DNA of 64,000 nucleotides from positions 25,693-89,692 of the forward strand of contig NZ_BAGF01000007.1 in the NCBI RefSeq assembly GCF_000308755.1, written 5' to 3'. Positions 30,064-38,511 of this stretch are shown here, in pieces. The position numbers and the translations under genes were made by a program. The notes beneath the pieces were generated by a model. That model was not told where the DNA came from. It made no database searches and saw only the letters and a program-made list of their open reading frames with translations. The DNA comes from Nocardia pneumoniae NBRC 100136 (lineage in GTDB: Bacteria > Actinomycetota > Actinomycetes > Mycobacteriales > Mycobacteriaceae). Every line of letters begins with the position of its first letter. Within the stretch, counting starts at the first letter, position 1.

Positions 30064-31095
30064 ATGAGTGTGCAAGAGTTCTGGTTCGTCCTGATCGGCG
30101 TGCTGTTCACCGGCTATTTCGTGCTGGAGGGCTTCGACTTCGGCGTCGGAATGCTCATGCCGATCCTCGGCAAGGGGTCCGATGCGCGACGGCGCGTGGT
30201 GCTCAACACGATCGGGCCGGTGTGGGATGCCAATGAGGTCTGGCTGATCACCGCGGGCGCCGGGATGTTCGCGGCGTTCCCGGAGTGGTACGCCAGCCTG
30301 TTCTCCGGCTTCTACCTCGCACTGCTGCTGGTGCTCGTCGCGTTGATCCTGCGCATCTGCGCCATCGAGTACCGCGGCAAGATCGATGACCCACGCTGGC
30401 GCGCCCGCTGCGACATCGGCATCGGCATCGGTTCCTGGATTCCGGCAGTGGCCTGGGGCTGGGTGTTCGCGAACGTGGTGCACGGGGTCCCGCTGAACGA
30501 GAAGAAGCAGTTCGCCGGTTCGGTCACGGACCTGTTCGGGCCGTACGCCCTGCTCGGCGGCTTGGCCACCGGACTGCTGTTCGCGCTGCACGGCGCGATG
30601 TTCCTGGTGCTCAAGACCGGCGGCGAGGTGCGCGACGACGCGCGGCGCGCCGCCCGGTTGCTGGTGCCTCCGGCCGTGGTCGTGGTCGGTGGATTCGGGC
30701 TGTGGACCCAGGTGTCGTACGGGACCGGGTGGACCTGGATTCCGTTGGCGCTCGCGGTGCTCGGGCTGCTCATCGCGGTGGCGGCCGATCTCGCCCAGCG
30801 CGATGGCTGGGCGTTCACCGGCACCACGGTGACCGTGGCGGCCGCGACCGCGTTGCTGTTCGGCTCGCTGTTCCCGGATGTGCTGCCCTCGACGATCGAC
30901 GCGGCCTTCGACCTGACCATCCACAACGCGTCCTCGACGCCCTACACCTTGAAGGTGATGAGCTGGGCAGCGGCGTTCCTCGCGCCGGTCGTGGTGGTGT
31001 ACCAAGGGTGGACGTACTGGGTGTTCCGCAAGCGGATCACCGTCGAGCAGATTCCCGCCCCGGTGGGTCTGCCTTTGCGACCCGGGCAGGATTGA
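30064..31095 (+). CDS. cydB: Cytochrome bd oxidase subunit II
   Basis: 343 residues with eight or more helices. It shows the family N-terminus FVLIGVLFTGYFVLEGFDFGVGML, the NTIGPVWDANEVWLI segment and PYALLGGLATGLLFALHGAMF. It pairs with CydA in the membrane. ATG at 30064 lies nine bases after the cydA stop, preceded by AGGAG. The cydD gene follows with only four intervening bases. Confidence 0.95.
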   Translation: MSVQEFWFVLIGVLFTGYFVLEGFDFGVGMLMPILGKGSDARRRVVLNTIGPVWDANEVWLITAGAGMFAAFPEWYASLFSGFYLALLLVLVALILRICAIEYRGKIDDPRWRARCDIGIGIGSWIPAVAWGWVFANVVHGVPLNEKKQFAGSVTDLFGPYALLGGLATGLLFALHGAMFLVLKTGGEVRDDARRAARLLVPPAVVVVGGFGLWTQVSYGTGWTWIPLALAVLGLLIAVAADLAQRDGWAFTGTTVTVAAATALLFGSLFPDVLPSTIDAAFDLTIHNASSTPYTLKVMSWAAAFLAPVVVVYQGWTYWVFRKRITVEQIPAPVGLPLRPGQD

Positions 31096-31099
31096 TGCC

Positions 31100-32938
31100 A
31101 TGGCCCGTCCGCCGATCGATCCGCGCCTGTGGCGGTACGCCCGCTCGGCGCGTAGCTACCTGGCGCTGAGCGTCGCGCTGTCGCTGCTGATCACCGGTGC
31201 GATCGTGCTGGCGGCGGTGCTGATCGGACGGGTGCTCGCCGGAGTCGTCACCGATCCGGGCCTGCGCACTCTCGGCGCGTGGACGATCGAACTGACCGTC
31301 CTCGCGGTCGCGATCGCGGTCCGGGTGCTGGCCACCTGGTTCCAGTCCCGGCTGGCTCATCGGGCGGGCGCGAGCGTGGTGGCGGAGCTGGAAACGGCGG
31401 TGCTCGCGGCCGGTGCGCGGCTGTCCCCGCGCGAGCTGGAGACGCGCCGAACCGAGTTGGCCGTGGTCGTCGGCGCCGGGCTGTCCGGGTTGCGCGGCTA
31501 TCTGGTCGGCTACCTGCCCGCGCTGCTGCTGGCGGCACTGGTTCCGCCGATCGTGCTGGCGGTGATCGCGGCGCACGACCTGACCTCCGGTGTGATCGTG
31601 GTGATCACCTTGCCGCTGATCCCGGTCTTCATGATCCTCATCGGGCTGCTGACGCAGGGACGTGCCGAGGCCACGCTCGCGGCCACCACCCGGCTGTCGG
31701 ATCAGTTGCTCGACCTGTTCGCGGGCATGCCGACGTTGCGCGCGCTCGGCCGGGAGACCGGCGAGGCGGAAGCAGCCCCTGGTCAGCTGGGACGAGTGCG
31801 CACCATGCAGCACCGCGTGCGAGATCTCGGTGACGCGCTGCGGTTGCGCACCATGCGCGCCCTGCGGATCGCCTTTCTGTCCTCGATGGTGCTGGAGTTG
31901 CTCGCGACGCTGAGCGTGGCGCTGATCGCGGTCTCCATCGGGTTGCGCCTGGTGTTCGGCGAGATGAGCCTGTATGCCGGGTTGGTCGCCTTGATCCTGG
32001 CGCCCGAGGTCTACCTGCCGCTGCGCATGGTCGGCGAGCGTTTCCACGCCGCTCAGGACGGCATGGCGGCGGCGGACAAGGCATTCGCGATTCTCGAATC
32101 GGTTCCTGCCAGCGGTGCCGACGCGTCCACCGAGGGGAGGAATGCATTCGGAGACAAGGACACCCGCGCGAAGAACACCCTCGCCGCGCCAGTATCTCCA
32201 TCCGTCTCGGTGGCTCGCGGCACTGTTCCCAGTGATATCGCAGGCGGCGGCCTGATCGAGGTCAGTGACCTTTCGGTGCGCGCGCGGGACGGATTCGCGC
32301 CCGCAGGCTTGTCGGCGACCTTTTCGCCCGGCTCTCTGACCGTGCTCGCCGGTCCGAACGGAAGCGGTAAATCGACCGCGTTCCAGGCGATTCTCGGCTT
32401 GATCACGCCCGACCGGGGTGCGGTGACCGTCGACGGGGTCGACCTGCGCGACCTGGACGCGCGGCGATGGTGGGCACGCGTGGCGTGGCTGCCGCAGCGG
32501 CCGGTGCTCGTTCCCGGCACGCTGCGGGACAACCTCGAACTGCTCGGCGCCCAGACGGTGGACCGTTCCGGGCGGGGACCGGCCCGGGTGGTCGACGACC
32601 TGGAGGCCGCGTGCGTCGCCACCGGTTTCGACGCCGTGCTCGACGAACTGCCGGACGGATGGAACACCATGGTGGGACCCGGCGGCGTCGGACTGTCCCT
32701 GGGCCAGCGCCAACGCCTCGCGTTGACCAGGGTGCTGGCCGCCGACCGCCCGGTCCTGCTGCTGGACGAGCCCACGGCGCACCTGGACGCCGCCGCGGAG
32801 GCCACGGTACTGGCCGCGCTCCAGGTGCGAGCCCGCGCCGGGGCCACGGTGATCGTCATCGGGCACCGTCCAACCGTGCTGGCCGCAGCCGACCATGTCG
32901 TGCGGGTCCGCGCCGAGCAACCCGAGGTCGCCCGATGA
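31100..32938 (+). CDS. cydD: ABC exporter CydD (cytochrome bd assembly)
   Basis: 612 residues: six-helix exporter domain (1-310) and ATPase (about 380-612) with Walker A GPNGSGKST, Q-loop WLPQRPVL, signature LSLGQRQRL and Walker B VLLLDEPTAHLD. With CydC it forms the heterodimeric thiol exporter needed for cytochrome bd maturation. A hydrophilic, low-complexity insert of about 55 residues (near STEGRNAFGDKDTR) separates the two domains. The LSLGQ signature departs from LSGGQ, which is common in CydD. Confidence 0.92.
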   Translation: MARPPIDPRLWRYARSARSYLALSVALSLLITGAIVLAAVLIGRVLAGVVTDPGLRTLGAWTIELTVLAVAIAVRVLATWFQSRLAHRAGASVVAELETAVLAAGARLSPRELETRRTELAVVVGAGLSGLRGYLVGYLPALLLAALVPPIVLAVIAAHDLTSGVIVVITLPLIPVFMILIGLLTQGRAEATLAATTRLSDQLLDLFAGMPTLRALGRETGEAEAAPGQLGRVRTMQHRVRDLGDALRLRTMRALRIAFLSSMVLELLATLSVALIAVSIGLRLVFGEMSLYAGLVALILAPEVYLPLRMVGERFHAAQDGMAAADKAFAILESVPASGADASTEGRNAFGDKDTRAKNTLAAPVSPSVSVARGTVPSDIAGGGLIEVSDLSVRARDGFAPAGLSATFSPGSLTVLAGPNGSGKSTAFQAILGLITPDRGAVTVDGVDLRDLDARRWWARVAWLPQRPVLVPGTLRDNLELLGAQTVDRSGRGPARVVDDLEAACVATGFDAVLDELPDGWNTMVGPGGVGLSLGQRQRLALTRVLAADRPVLLLDEPTAHLDAAAEATVLAALQVRARAGATVIVIGHRPTVLAAADHVVRVRAEQPEVAR

Positions 32939-33194
32939 GCACGCGCAACCTCGGTGGTCGCCGACGCGGCCAAGTGCTGACCGCTCCAGGTCCGCGGCCG
33001 CGACGGCGCTCGTCATCGCGCACCGGCCCACGCCGTCGGTCGCGGCGTTGCTGTCGACCGGGCGTGAACAAGATTCCCGGCACGCGACGGCGGTCGGTTG
33101 CCGACCATGCCTTGCGCGCGGCGGTGGCATCGGACAAGGCGGCCGCGGGAACCGGACACCGCGCGTGTCGGCGAGATTCAAAGGAGCGAGTCCG
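32939..33194 (+). pseudogene. cydD-cydC spacer with an ABC C-terminal remnant
   Basis: 256 bases separate cydD from cydC in an otherwise tightly packed operon. In the cydC frame it reads ATALVIAHRPTPSVAALL, echoing the cydD H-loop ATVIVIGHRPTVLAAA. Later a GCCGACCATG...TTGCG stretch echoes the cydD 3' end GCCGACCATG...GTGCG. The cydC-frame third positions here are almost all G/C, as in genes. This looks like a decayed duplication of the cydD end. An 87-codon Arg-rich frame (32935-33198) also overlaps both neighbours by ATGA. Confidence 0.4.
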
Positions 33195-35051
33195 ATGACG
33201 CGAACCGTTCCACGCGGCGCCGACACCACGCCGCTCGCGGATCTGCGCCGGATGTGGGCGCTGCTCGAGTTGTCCCGCTGGCGGGTGACGGTGGCGATCG
33301 CCTGGGGTGTGCTGGCGTTGGGTAGCGCGCTCGGTCTCGCCGCGCTGGCCGCGTGGTTGATCGCTCGTGCCTGGCAGATGCCGCCGGTGCTGGACCTGAG
33401 CATCGCCGTGGTCGCGGTGCGCGCCCTCGGTATTTCCCGGGGCCTGTGCCGGTACATGGAACGCCTGGCCACGCATGATGTCGCCCTGCGCGCCATGACC
33501 ACGGCGCGCACGACGGTCTATCGAACGCTTGCCCGCTCGGACTTCTGGCTGCGTCGGCCGGAGCCGTCGGGCAGTGCTGCCGAGGGGTCCGGCGATTCCA
33601 CGCCACCGCGCCGAGGTGATCTCCTCGTCCGGATCGGCAGTGACATCGATGATCTCGGGGCGGTCGTGGTGCGGGTATTCGTGCCCGTCGCGGTCGCCGT
33701 CGTGCTCTCCCTGACCGCCGTCGGCCTGCTGGCCACCATTTCGGTGGGTGCCGCCGCGATCCTGGCGGGTGCGCTCGCGGTGTCCGGTGTCGTCGCTCCG
33801 TGGCTGTCGGCCAAAGCGGCACGGGAGGCCGAGCAGGCCGTGCGCGCCGATCGCGCCGAATTCACCGCGCAAGCCCTCACCGTCCTCGACCACGCGGCCG
33901 AGCTCCGCGTCGCGGGGCGGCTCGATGCCGCCCTCGGCACGGCGGCGGACTCCGCGCGCCGGGCCGTCGCCGCGAAGGACACCGCCGCCTCGCACAGCGC
34001 CTGGGCGGCAGCCGCCACGCCACTGTCGATCGGCGCCAGCGTGCTCGGCGCTCTGCTGATCGGCATCACCCTCTACGGCCCGGACGGGGGGACCACGGGC
34101 GCGATGACGCCGATGGCGCTCACCGTGCTGGTCATGCTGCCCCTGTCGGCTTTCGAGGCGGTCGGCCCGCTACCCGCTGCGGCGCAGGCACTCACGACCG
34201 CCCGCGCAGCCCTGCATCGCATAGTGGGCGCGGCCGGAGAAACTTCGTCCGTAGCCCCCCGCCGGGCCGATCCAGGGCGAGACCGCCGCACGACCGGATT
34301 CGAAGGCGATCCGGTGGCGACTGCCTCGCCGAACTCCGGCACATCCCGGACCACACGCACCGCCGCGACGACGGTCACCAGGACCGGCGATGGCGCGGCT
34401 CTCGCGGACGCTTCGGTGACCGAGGGGATAGACGTGCCGGAGCTGCCGGAGGGACGGCGGATCGCGGTGGTCGGGCCGAGCGGCGCCGGGAAGACGACGC
34501 TGCTGATGGCCTGGGCGGGCCTGTTCGGCACGCCGCGTCCCGGCGTCACCTTCTTCGCCGAGGACGCGCACCTGTTCGGCACGTCCGTGCTGGAGAATCT
34601 TCGGGTCGCGCGCGGTGATCTCACCGAGTCGGAAGCCGAGAAAGCCTTGCGGACAGTCGGTCTCGGCGCCTGGCTGGACGGGCTGCCGGAGGGAGTGCAC
34701 ACCGATCTGGTCGGGGGAGCGGCGGCCGTGTCGGGCGGTCAACGTCGGCGCATCCTCCTGGCGCGTGCCCTCGTGTCATCCGCTCGTGTGCTGCTGCTCG
34801 ACGAACCGACCGAGCATCTGGAAGCAGAGGCCGGGGCGCGGCTGCTGCGCGCCCTGCTCGACGTCGACAGCGGCCTCGTCGAACCAGGCCGCGTCGTGGT
34901 CGTCGTCACACATCAACTGCCCGAAGATCATCGGGCCGACACGGTGCTCAGGATCGACGCGTCAGGCCAGGTGGCAACCGATTTCGCGGCCAGCGGCCCC
35001 ACGCGCGAGGTTCCGGTTTCCGCCCGCCGCGAAATTCCGTTGCCGACCTGA
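33195..35051 (+). CDS. cydC: ABC exporter CydC (cytochrome bd assembly)
   Basis: 618 residues: exporter domain followed by a degenerate linker of about 60 residues and an ATPase with Walker A GPSGAGKTT, signature VSGGQRRRI and Walker B VLLLDEPTEHLE. The usual strand-1 and A-loop portion of the ATPase is missing. The stretch between Walker A and the Q-loop is also about 20 residues shorter than in other ABC proteins, with AEDAHLFGTSV in place of a Gln-containing loop. Mycobacterial CydC has a similar AEDAH. ATG at 33195 follows AAGGAG. Confidence 0.92.
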   Translation: MTRTVPRGADTTPLADLRRMWALLELSRWRVTVAIAWGVLALGSALGLAALAAWLIARAWQMPPVLDLSIAVVAVRALGISRGLCRYMERLATHDVALRAMTTARTTVYRTLARSDFWLRRPEPSGSAAEGSGDSTPPRRGDLLVRIGSDIDDLGAVVVRVFVPVAVAVVLSLTAVGLLATISVGAAAILAGALAVSGVVAPWLSAKAAREAEQAVRADRAEFTAQALTVLDHAAELRVAGRLDAALGTAADSARRAVAAKDTAASHSAWAAAATPLSIGASVLGALLIGITLYGPDGGTTGAMTPMALTVLVMLPLSAFEAVGPLPAAAQALTTARAALHRIVGAAGETSSVAPRRADPGRDRRTTGFEGDPVATASPNSGTSRTTRTAATTVTRTGDGAALADASVTEGIDVPELPEGRRIAVVGPSGAGKTTLLMAWAGLFGTPRPGVTFFAEDAHLFGTSVLENLRVARGDLTESEAEKALRTVGLGAWLDGLPEGVHTDLVGGAAAVSGGQRRRILLARALVSSARVLLLDEPTEHLEAEAGARLLRALLDVDSGLVEPGRVVVVVTHQLPEDHRADTVLRIDASGQVATDFAASGPTREVPVSARREIPLPT

Positions 35052-35080
35052 TGACGCCTCGCTAGATTCGTTCGTACACG

Positions 35081-35147
35081 AGGAAGGAGGTGGTTCGAAG
35101 AATGGATATTTCTAGGACACGTGAGGTGGCTGTCCGCTAGCGCCACC
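35081..35147 (+). other. Isolated strong ribosome binding site, 12-codon frame and hairpin
   Basis: AGGAAGGAGG precedes ATG at 35102 by 11 bases. A 12-codon frame (MDISRTREVAVR) ends at 35140. A GGTGGC / GCCACC stem (35125-35130 with 35142-35147) covers its end, and CTAGA/TCTAG arms frame the front. A GTG at 35121 opens a second 19-codon frame through the stem. No plus-strand gene follows. It may be a leader peptide, a small RNA or a relic. Confidence 0.35.
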
Positions 35148-35271
35148 GCTGCAGGTGGATTTCGCCCGCGCGAGCGCTGAGCGAATTCCAGGCAGTCACC
35201 CGGCCCCCGAGCCCCGGTCTGTCCGACCGGACGCGTGCGCATAACGTGCACTCGTATGGCTCGGGGGCTGT

Positions 35272-35409
35272 TCCGCCTCTCCGAGTCTTCAGGCCGTACA
35301 AGTCAGCGCCGCGCAGGTTGGTGACAGGTCCTGCGTTGGGTGCCACTCGCCTTCTGGGCGTACCCGACGAGTTACCCATGTACTTACGAAATCAGTTGTC
35401 GCCTCGGCC
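35272..35409. repeat. Dispersed repeat, copy 2
   Basis: Second good copy of the family seen at 27952. The 31-base core on the minus strand (from CTTGTACGGCCTGAAG to AGGCGGA) differs from copy 1 by two bases, and the GGGCGTACCC...GAGTTACCCATG and AATCAGTTGTCGC segments are shared. It fills most of the 450-base gap between cydC and the nitrobindin-like gene, so copies 1 and 2 bracket the cyd operon. The rest of the gap holds nothing recognisable except the element at 35081. Confidence 0.75.
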
Positions 35410-35503
35410 AGGCCGAGCTATGCACGGTGCGTGCGATATCAGGTGTCGCGTCCTGTAGCGCGTAGACGGCAATGCCGTTGATCCCGCAGCTTCGCAGAAC
35501 AGC

Positions 35504-36211
35504 TCACCCGATATAGCGCTGCAAGCGAGCCGAGAGGCGGGGTTCGAGGGGGCCGTCGGCGACAACGCGTTCTTCGACGTAGGCCAGGTCTCCGCCTTCG
35601 ACGATGCCGTAGAGGCGCTTGGCGCCGCCGACGACGACGCCGGACTGACTGCGGATCACCACGTCGGTGGCCAGCTCCCAGGACGACTGGGTCAGCGCCT
35701 GTCCGTAGAACAGCTCGACGATGCCGCTGCTGTGCGTGAGCAACAGTTCGATGACCTCGTCGTTGCCGTCGATGCCGACCCGCCAGAAGCCGGTTTCGCG
35801 CAGATCGGGGCCGCCGTAGTTGCCTTCGGTGTCGATGACCCAGGACTTGGATTCCCAGGAGAGGAAGTCGCCGCCGTCATGCGAGACGACGATCTGCTGG
35901 CCGAACCGGTAGTCGCCGCGCTCGGGATCATTGCCTTCGCCTTCGCCGCGCCAGACGCCGACCAGCGGCAGCAGCGCGAGCATCGAGGCGCTCAGATCCG
36001 GCCCGAGCCGCAGATTGGCGGTGTCCTCGGGTAGCGGCAGGTCCGGCAAGACCGGGATATTGCGGACGCCGGTCGATTTCGCCCGTTCGGCAGCGTCGGC
36101 CACGGCTTGGTCGCCGCTGCGGCGTGCAGCGGTGTCGGCCGGAGCGTTGCCGTTCAGTTGTTCACTCGCTCGCTCGGCCGGATCGGAACCTTCGCTCGCG
36201 AGTTCGCTCAT
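35504..36211 (-). CDS. Nitrobindin-like FABP-fold protein (Rv0813c homologue)
   Basis: 235 residues: a disordered, Ala/Ser-rich N-terminus of about 55 residues, then a ten-stranded FABP-like barrel with the family motif GVWRGEGEG (85-93), [15 protein letters not shown] and [17 protein letters not shown]. Heme-binding nitrobindins have His in the last motif (HLSA). Here it is Arg (RLSA), so iron ligation is unlikely, as in the Rv0813c branch. A fatty-acid-like or other ligand is possible. ATG overlaps the stop of a 31-codon membrane ORF. Confidence 0.85.
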   Translation of the reverse strand: MSELASEGSDPAERASEQLNGNAPADTAARRSGDQAVADAAERAKSTGVRNIPVLPDLPLPEDTANLRLGPDLSASMLALLPLVGVWRGEGEGNDPERGDYRFGQQIVVSHDGGDFLSWESKSWVIDTEGNYGGPDLRETGFWRVGIDGNDEVIELLLTHSSGIVELFYGQALTQSSWELATDVVIRSQSGVVVGGAKRLYGIVEGGDLAYVEERVVADGPLEPRLSARLQRYIG

Positions 36212-36303
36212 GATTCGGTGAACAGCCGGTAGAAGACGTACAGGCCGAACCAGCCGATCAGCACGGCCACAGCCACCAGCAGAATCTCGAAGAAGAGGAC
36301 CAC
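36208..36303 (-). CDS. 31-residue single-helix membrane protein
   Basis: Very short frame starting GTG at 36303: a hydrophobic helix ([19 protein letters not shown]) and a short tail VFYRLFTES. It overlaps the nitrobindin-like gene by ATGA, so the two are translationally coupled. There is no clear ribosome binding site; the message may be leaderless. The function is unknown, but size, helix and coupling suggest a membrane partner or recruitment factor for the FABP-like protein. Confidence 0.6.
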   Translation of the reverse strand: MVLFFEILLVAVAVLIGWFGLYVFYRLFTES

Positions 36304-36340
36304 GATTTGGAGTCTAACGACACCCGAGCCGCCGCACGCA

Positions 36341-36383
36341 AACGGCCCCGGTGCTTCCCTGAGAGGAAAGCGCCGAGGCCGTT
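36341..36383 (-). terminator. Terminator of the sulfur-transfer operon
   Basis: Long stem AACGGCCCCGGTGCTTCC against GGAAAGCGCCGAGGCCGTT with G-T pairs, one bulge and a six-base loop, 17 bases beyond the DUF1416 stop. Confidence 0.65.
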
Positions 36384-36399
36384 CGGCGAGTGCGGTGTC

Positions 36400-36705
36400 C
36401 TACTTCGCGACCGCGACGTCGACCGCGTGGATGCCCGCGCCCTCGGGGCGCACTTCGGCGGAGCCGTTGCCCGCCGAGGACAGCGCGCGGACGGTCCACG
36501 CGCCGGGCGCCGCGAAGAACCGGAAGTCACCGGTGCCGGACGCGACGACCTCGGCGGTGAAATCACCGTTGCCGTCGAGCAGGCGCACGAACGCGCCGCC
36601 CACCGGCTGGCCGTCGGTGCTCAGGACGCGGCCGGTGATGACCGTCTCCTTCTCCACATCGACGCCGGCCGGGATGGCCTGACCCTGTGTCGGTGCTGCA
36701 CACAT
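36400..36705 (-). CDS. sseC: DUF1416 protein, SseC family
   Basis: 101 residues, Rv0814c/sseC2 family, small beta-sandwich (carboxypeptidase-regulatory-like) domain: ITGRVLSTDGQPVGGAFVRLLD, GDFRFFAAPGAWTVRAL. It always sits beside the thiosulfate sulfurtransferase and is thought to assist sulfur metabolism; its biochemical role is not known. ATG is five bases after the sseA stop with GGGAGAG eight bases upstream. The only Cys is at position 2. Confidence 0.88.
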   Translation of the reverse strand: MCAAPTQGQAIPAGVDVEKETVITGRVLSTDGQPVGGAFVRLLDGNGDFTAEVVASGTGDFRFFAAPGAWTVRALSSAGNGSAEVRPEGAGIHAVDVAVAK

Positions 36706-36710
36706 ATTGA

Positions 36711-37544
36711 TTACTCTCCCAACTCGATCGGTGCGCCGACGAGGGAGCCGTACTCGGTCCAGCTCCCGTCGTAGTTCTTGACATTCTGGTGGCCGAGCAG
36801 TTCCTGCAGGACGAACCAGGTGTGCGAGGAACGCTCACCGATCCGGCAGTACGCGATGGTCTCCTTCTCGCCGTCCAGCCCGGCCTCCTTGTAGATCTCG
36901 GCCAGTTCTTCGTCCGACTTGAAGGTGCCGTCCTCGTTCGCGGCCTTGCTCCATGGCACGTTGATGGCGCCGGGAATGTGGCCGGGACGCTGGCTCTGCT
37001 CCTGCGGCAGGTGCGCGGGAGCGAGGATCTTGCCGGTGAACTCGTCGGGCGAACGCACGTCGACCAGGTTCTTGGTGCCGATGGCCGCGATGACCTCGTC
37101 GCGGAAGGCGCGGATCGACAGGTCCGGCGCGGCGGCCTTGTACTGGGTCGCCGGTCGGGTGACCGGTTCGGTGGACAGCGGGCGGCCGTCCAGCTCCCAC
37201 TTCTTGCGGCCACCGTCGAGCAGCTTGACGTTGTTGTGGCCGTACAGCTTGAAGTACCAGTAGGCGTACGCGGCGAACCAGTTGTTGTTGCCGCCGTACA
37301 GGATGACCTCGTCGTCGTTCGAGATGCCGCGTGCCGAGAGCAGGTCGGAGAACTGCTCCTGGTTCACGAAGTCGCGACGAACCTGATCCTGCAGGTCCTT
37401 CTTCCAGTCGAGCCGGACGGCACCCTCGATGTGGCCCCCGTCGTAGGCGGAGGTGTCCTCGTCGACCTCGACGAAGACGACGCCGGGGGCGTTGAGGTTC
37501 TCTTCGGCCCAGTCAACGGAGACCAGGACATCGGAGCGAGCCAT
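36711..37544 (-). CDS. sseA: Thiosulfate sulfurtransferase (rhodanese, CysA/SseA type)
   Basis: 277 residues with two rhodanese domains. The active-site Cys lies in YCRIGERSSHTWF, near residue 233, in the C-terminal domain. The N-terminal domain has DVLVSVDWAEENLNAPG and lacks the Cys. It transfers sulfane sulfur from thiosulfate (or 3-mercaptopyruvate) to a thiol acceptor such as mycothiol or thioredoxin. AAAGGA precedes the ATG. It is transcribed after DUF4395 and downstream of a polycysteine leader, so synthesis probably responds to cysteine supply. Confidence 0.93.
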   Translation of the reverse strand: MARSDVLVSVDWAEENLNAPGVVFVEVDEDTSAYDGGHIEGAVRLDWKKDLQDQVRRDFVNQEQFSDLLSARGISNDDEVILYGGNNNWFAAYAYWYFKLYGHNNVKLLDGGRKKWELDGRPLSTEPVTRPATQYKAAAPDLSIRAFRDEVIAAIGTKNLVDVRSPDEFTGKILAPAHLPQEQSQRPGHIPGAINVPWSKAANEDGTFKSDEELAEIYKEAGLDGEKETIAYCRIGERSSHTWFVLQELLGHQNVKNYDGSWTEYGSLVGAPIELGE

Positions 37545-37574
37545 TGTTTTCCTTTCAGAGATGACTTGCAGGGT

Positions 37575-38138
37575 TCAGTTCGATGCCGGGGATCCGGCGG
37601 GGTGCGCGTCAGGCCTGGACGCCCGCGCGCCCACGGAGGGCTCGCGAACACCGCTGTCCAGACCAGTCCGGCGGAGACGGGCGACCAGCGGATAGATCTG
37701 GCAACCCAGGCAGATCCCGAACGCCGCGTTCAGGAACGCCGCGAACAGGGCGAAGCCGGCGAATACGGCGCCGACGACTGTGGAGCCGAGCGCGAAGCCC
37801 AGCAGGCTGACGGCCGCGAAGACGAAGCCGAGCAACTGTGCGAACCGCAGCGGAGCCACCGGCTCGGTCGCACTGGTGGGCGCGACCCGCGGCGCGGCGA
37901 ACGTGGCGTAGATCCGGCCGTACGGGTGGCGGCGTGGACCGTAGGCGGCGCCGATGGCGAACGCGACCGCCTGCAGGCCGATCAGCACTGCCGCGGCGAC
38001 CGCGGAGAACGCGGCGGCGACCAGGACCAGAACGAGGACCCCGGTGGTGACCCATGCGGTGAAGCGGGGTCCGCGGATGTCGACCTGGTCGGTCGAAGGA
38101 GAGACGATTCCGGAATTATTGCGGATTTCGGTGGACAT
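37575..38138 (-). CDS. DUF4395 membrane protein
   Basis: 187 residues with four helices (TAWVTTGVLVLVLVAAAFSAV, AVLIGLQAVAFAIG, FAQLLGFVFAAVSLLGF, STVVGAVFAGFALFAAFLNA), then the conserved GICLGCQIYPL with a CxxC pair. DUF4395 proteins are suspected to take part in membrane thiol or sulfur transfer because of this pair and their place beside sulfurtransferases. CAGGAG lies eight bases before the ATG. First full-length gene of the leader-controlled operon. Confidence 0.88.
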   Translation of the reverse strand: MSTEIRNNSGIVSPSTDQVDIRGPRFTAWVTTGVLVLVLVAAAFSAVAAAVLIGLQAVAFAIGAAYGPRRHPYGRIYATFAAPRVAPTSATEPVAPLRFAQLLGFVFAAVSLLGFALGSTVVGAVFAGFALFAAFLNAAFGICLGCQIYPLVARLRRTGLDSGVREPSVGARASRPDAHPAGSPASN

Positions 38139-38258
38139 TGTGCGTACTCCTGCGCTGAATAAGTCTGATAACTGGAAAATTGCCAGTTCGCCGGGGATCA
38201 GGAGATCACTCGCGCGGCGGGCAGCGGTCGGCGTCAGGGAATTGGGAAGGCCGACCGA

Positions 38259-38324
38259 TCAGCGGCACAGGCAGCAACAACCACCGAGCCGACACAGATC
38301 CACTGTGCGGCGTCGGGTGAGCAT
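38259..38324 (-). CDS. Polycysteine leader peptide upstream of the sulfur operon
   Basis: 21-codon frame: MLTRRRTVDLCR then LGGCCCLCR, stop TGA at 38259. Five of the last eleven residues are Cys. Mycobacterial leader ORFs of this kind (for example upstream of the cysA2 operon in M. smegmatis) act as cysteine-responsive attenuators: ribosome stalling at the Cys run exposes the downstream translation start. Here the DUF4395-sseA-sseC operon starts 120 bases downstream. The Cys codons alternate TGT and TGC. Confidence 0.8.
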   Translation of the reverse strand: MLTRRRTVDLCRLGGCCCLCR

Positions 38325-38511
38325 CAGCTCGTGGTTGGCAAGCACGGGAAGCAGTTTACCCAATTCGGCGGGGGAATTGGACCCGGGGGGCGTCACATCC
38401 GTCGAGGGGCCTTGTCGTCGCAGCTCAGAGCGACTGCCTCGGCTCCGCTGGCACTGCTGCGCGCGGAGTTCCTCACTCGGCCCGGCGCAAGACCGCGGGC
38501 GACTGCGGCCG

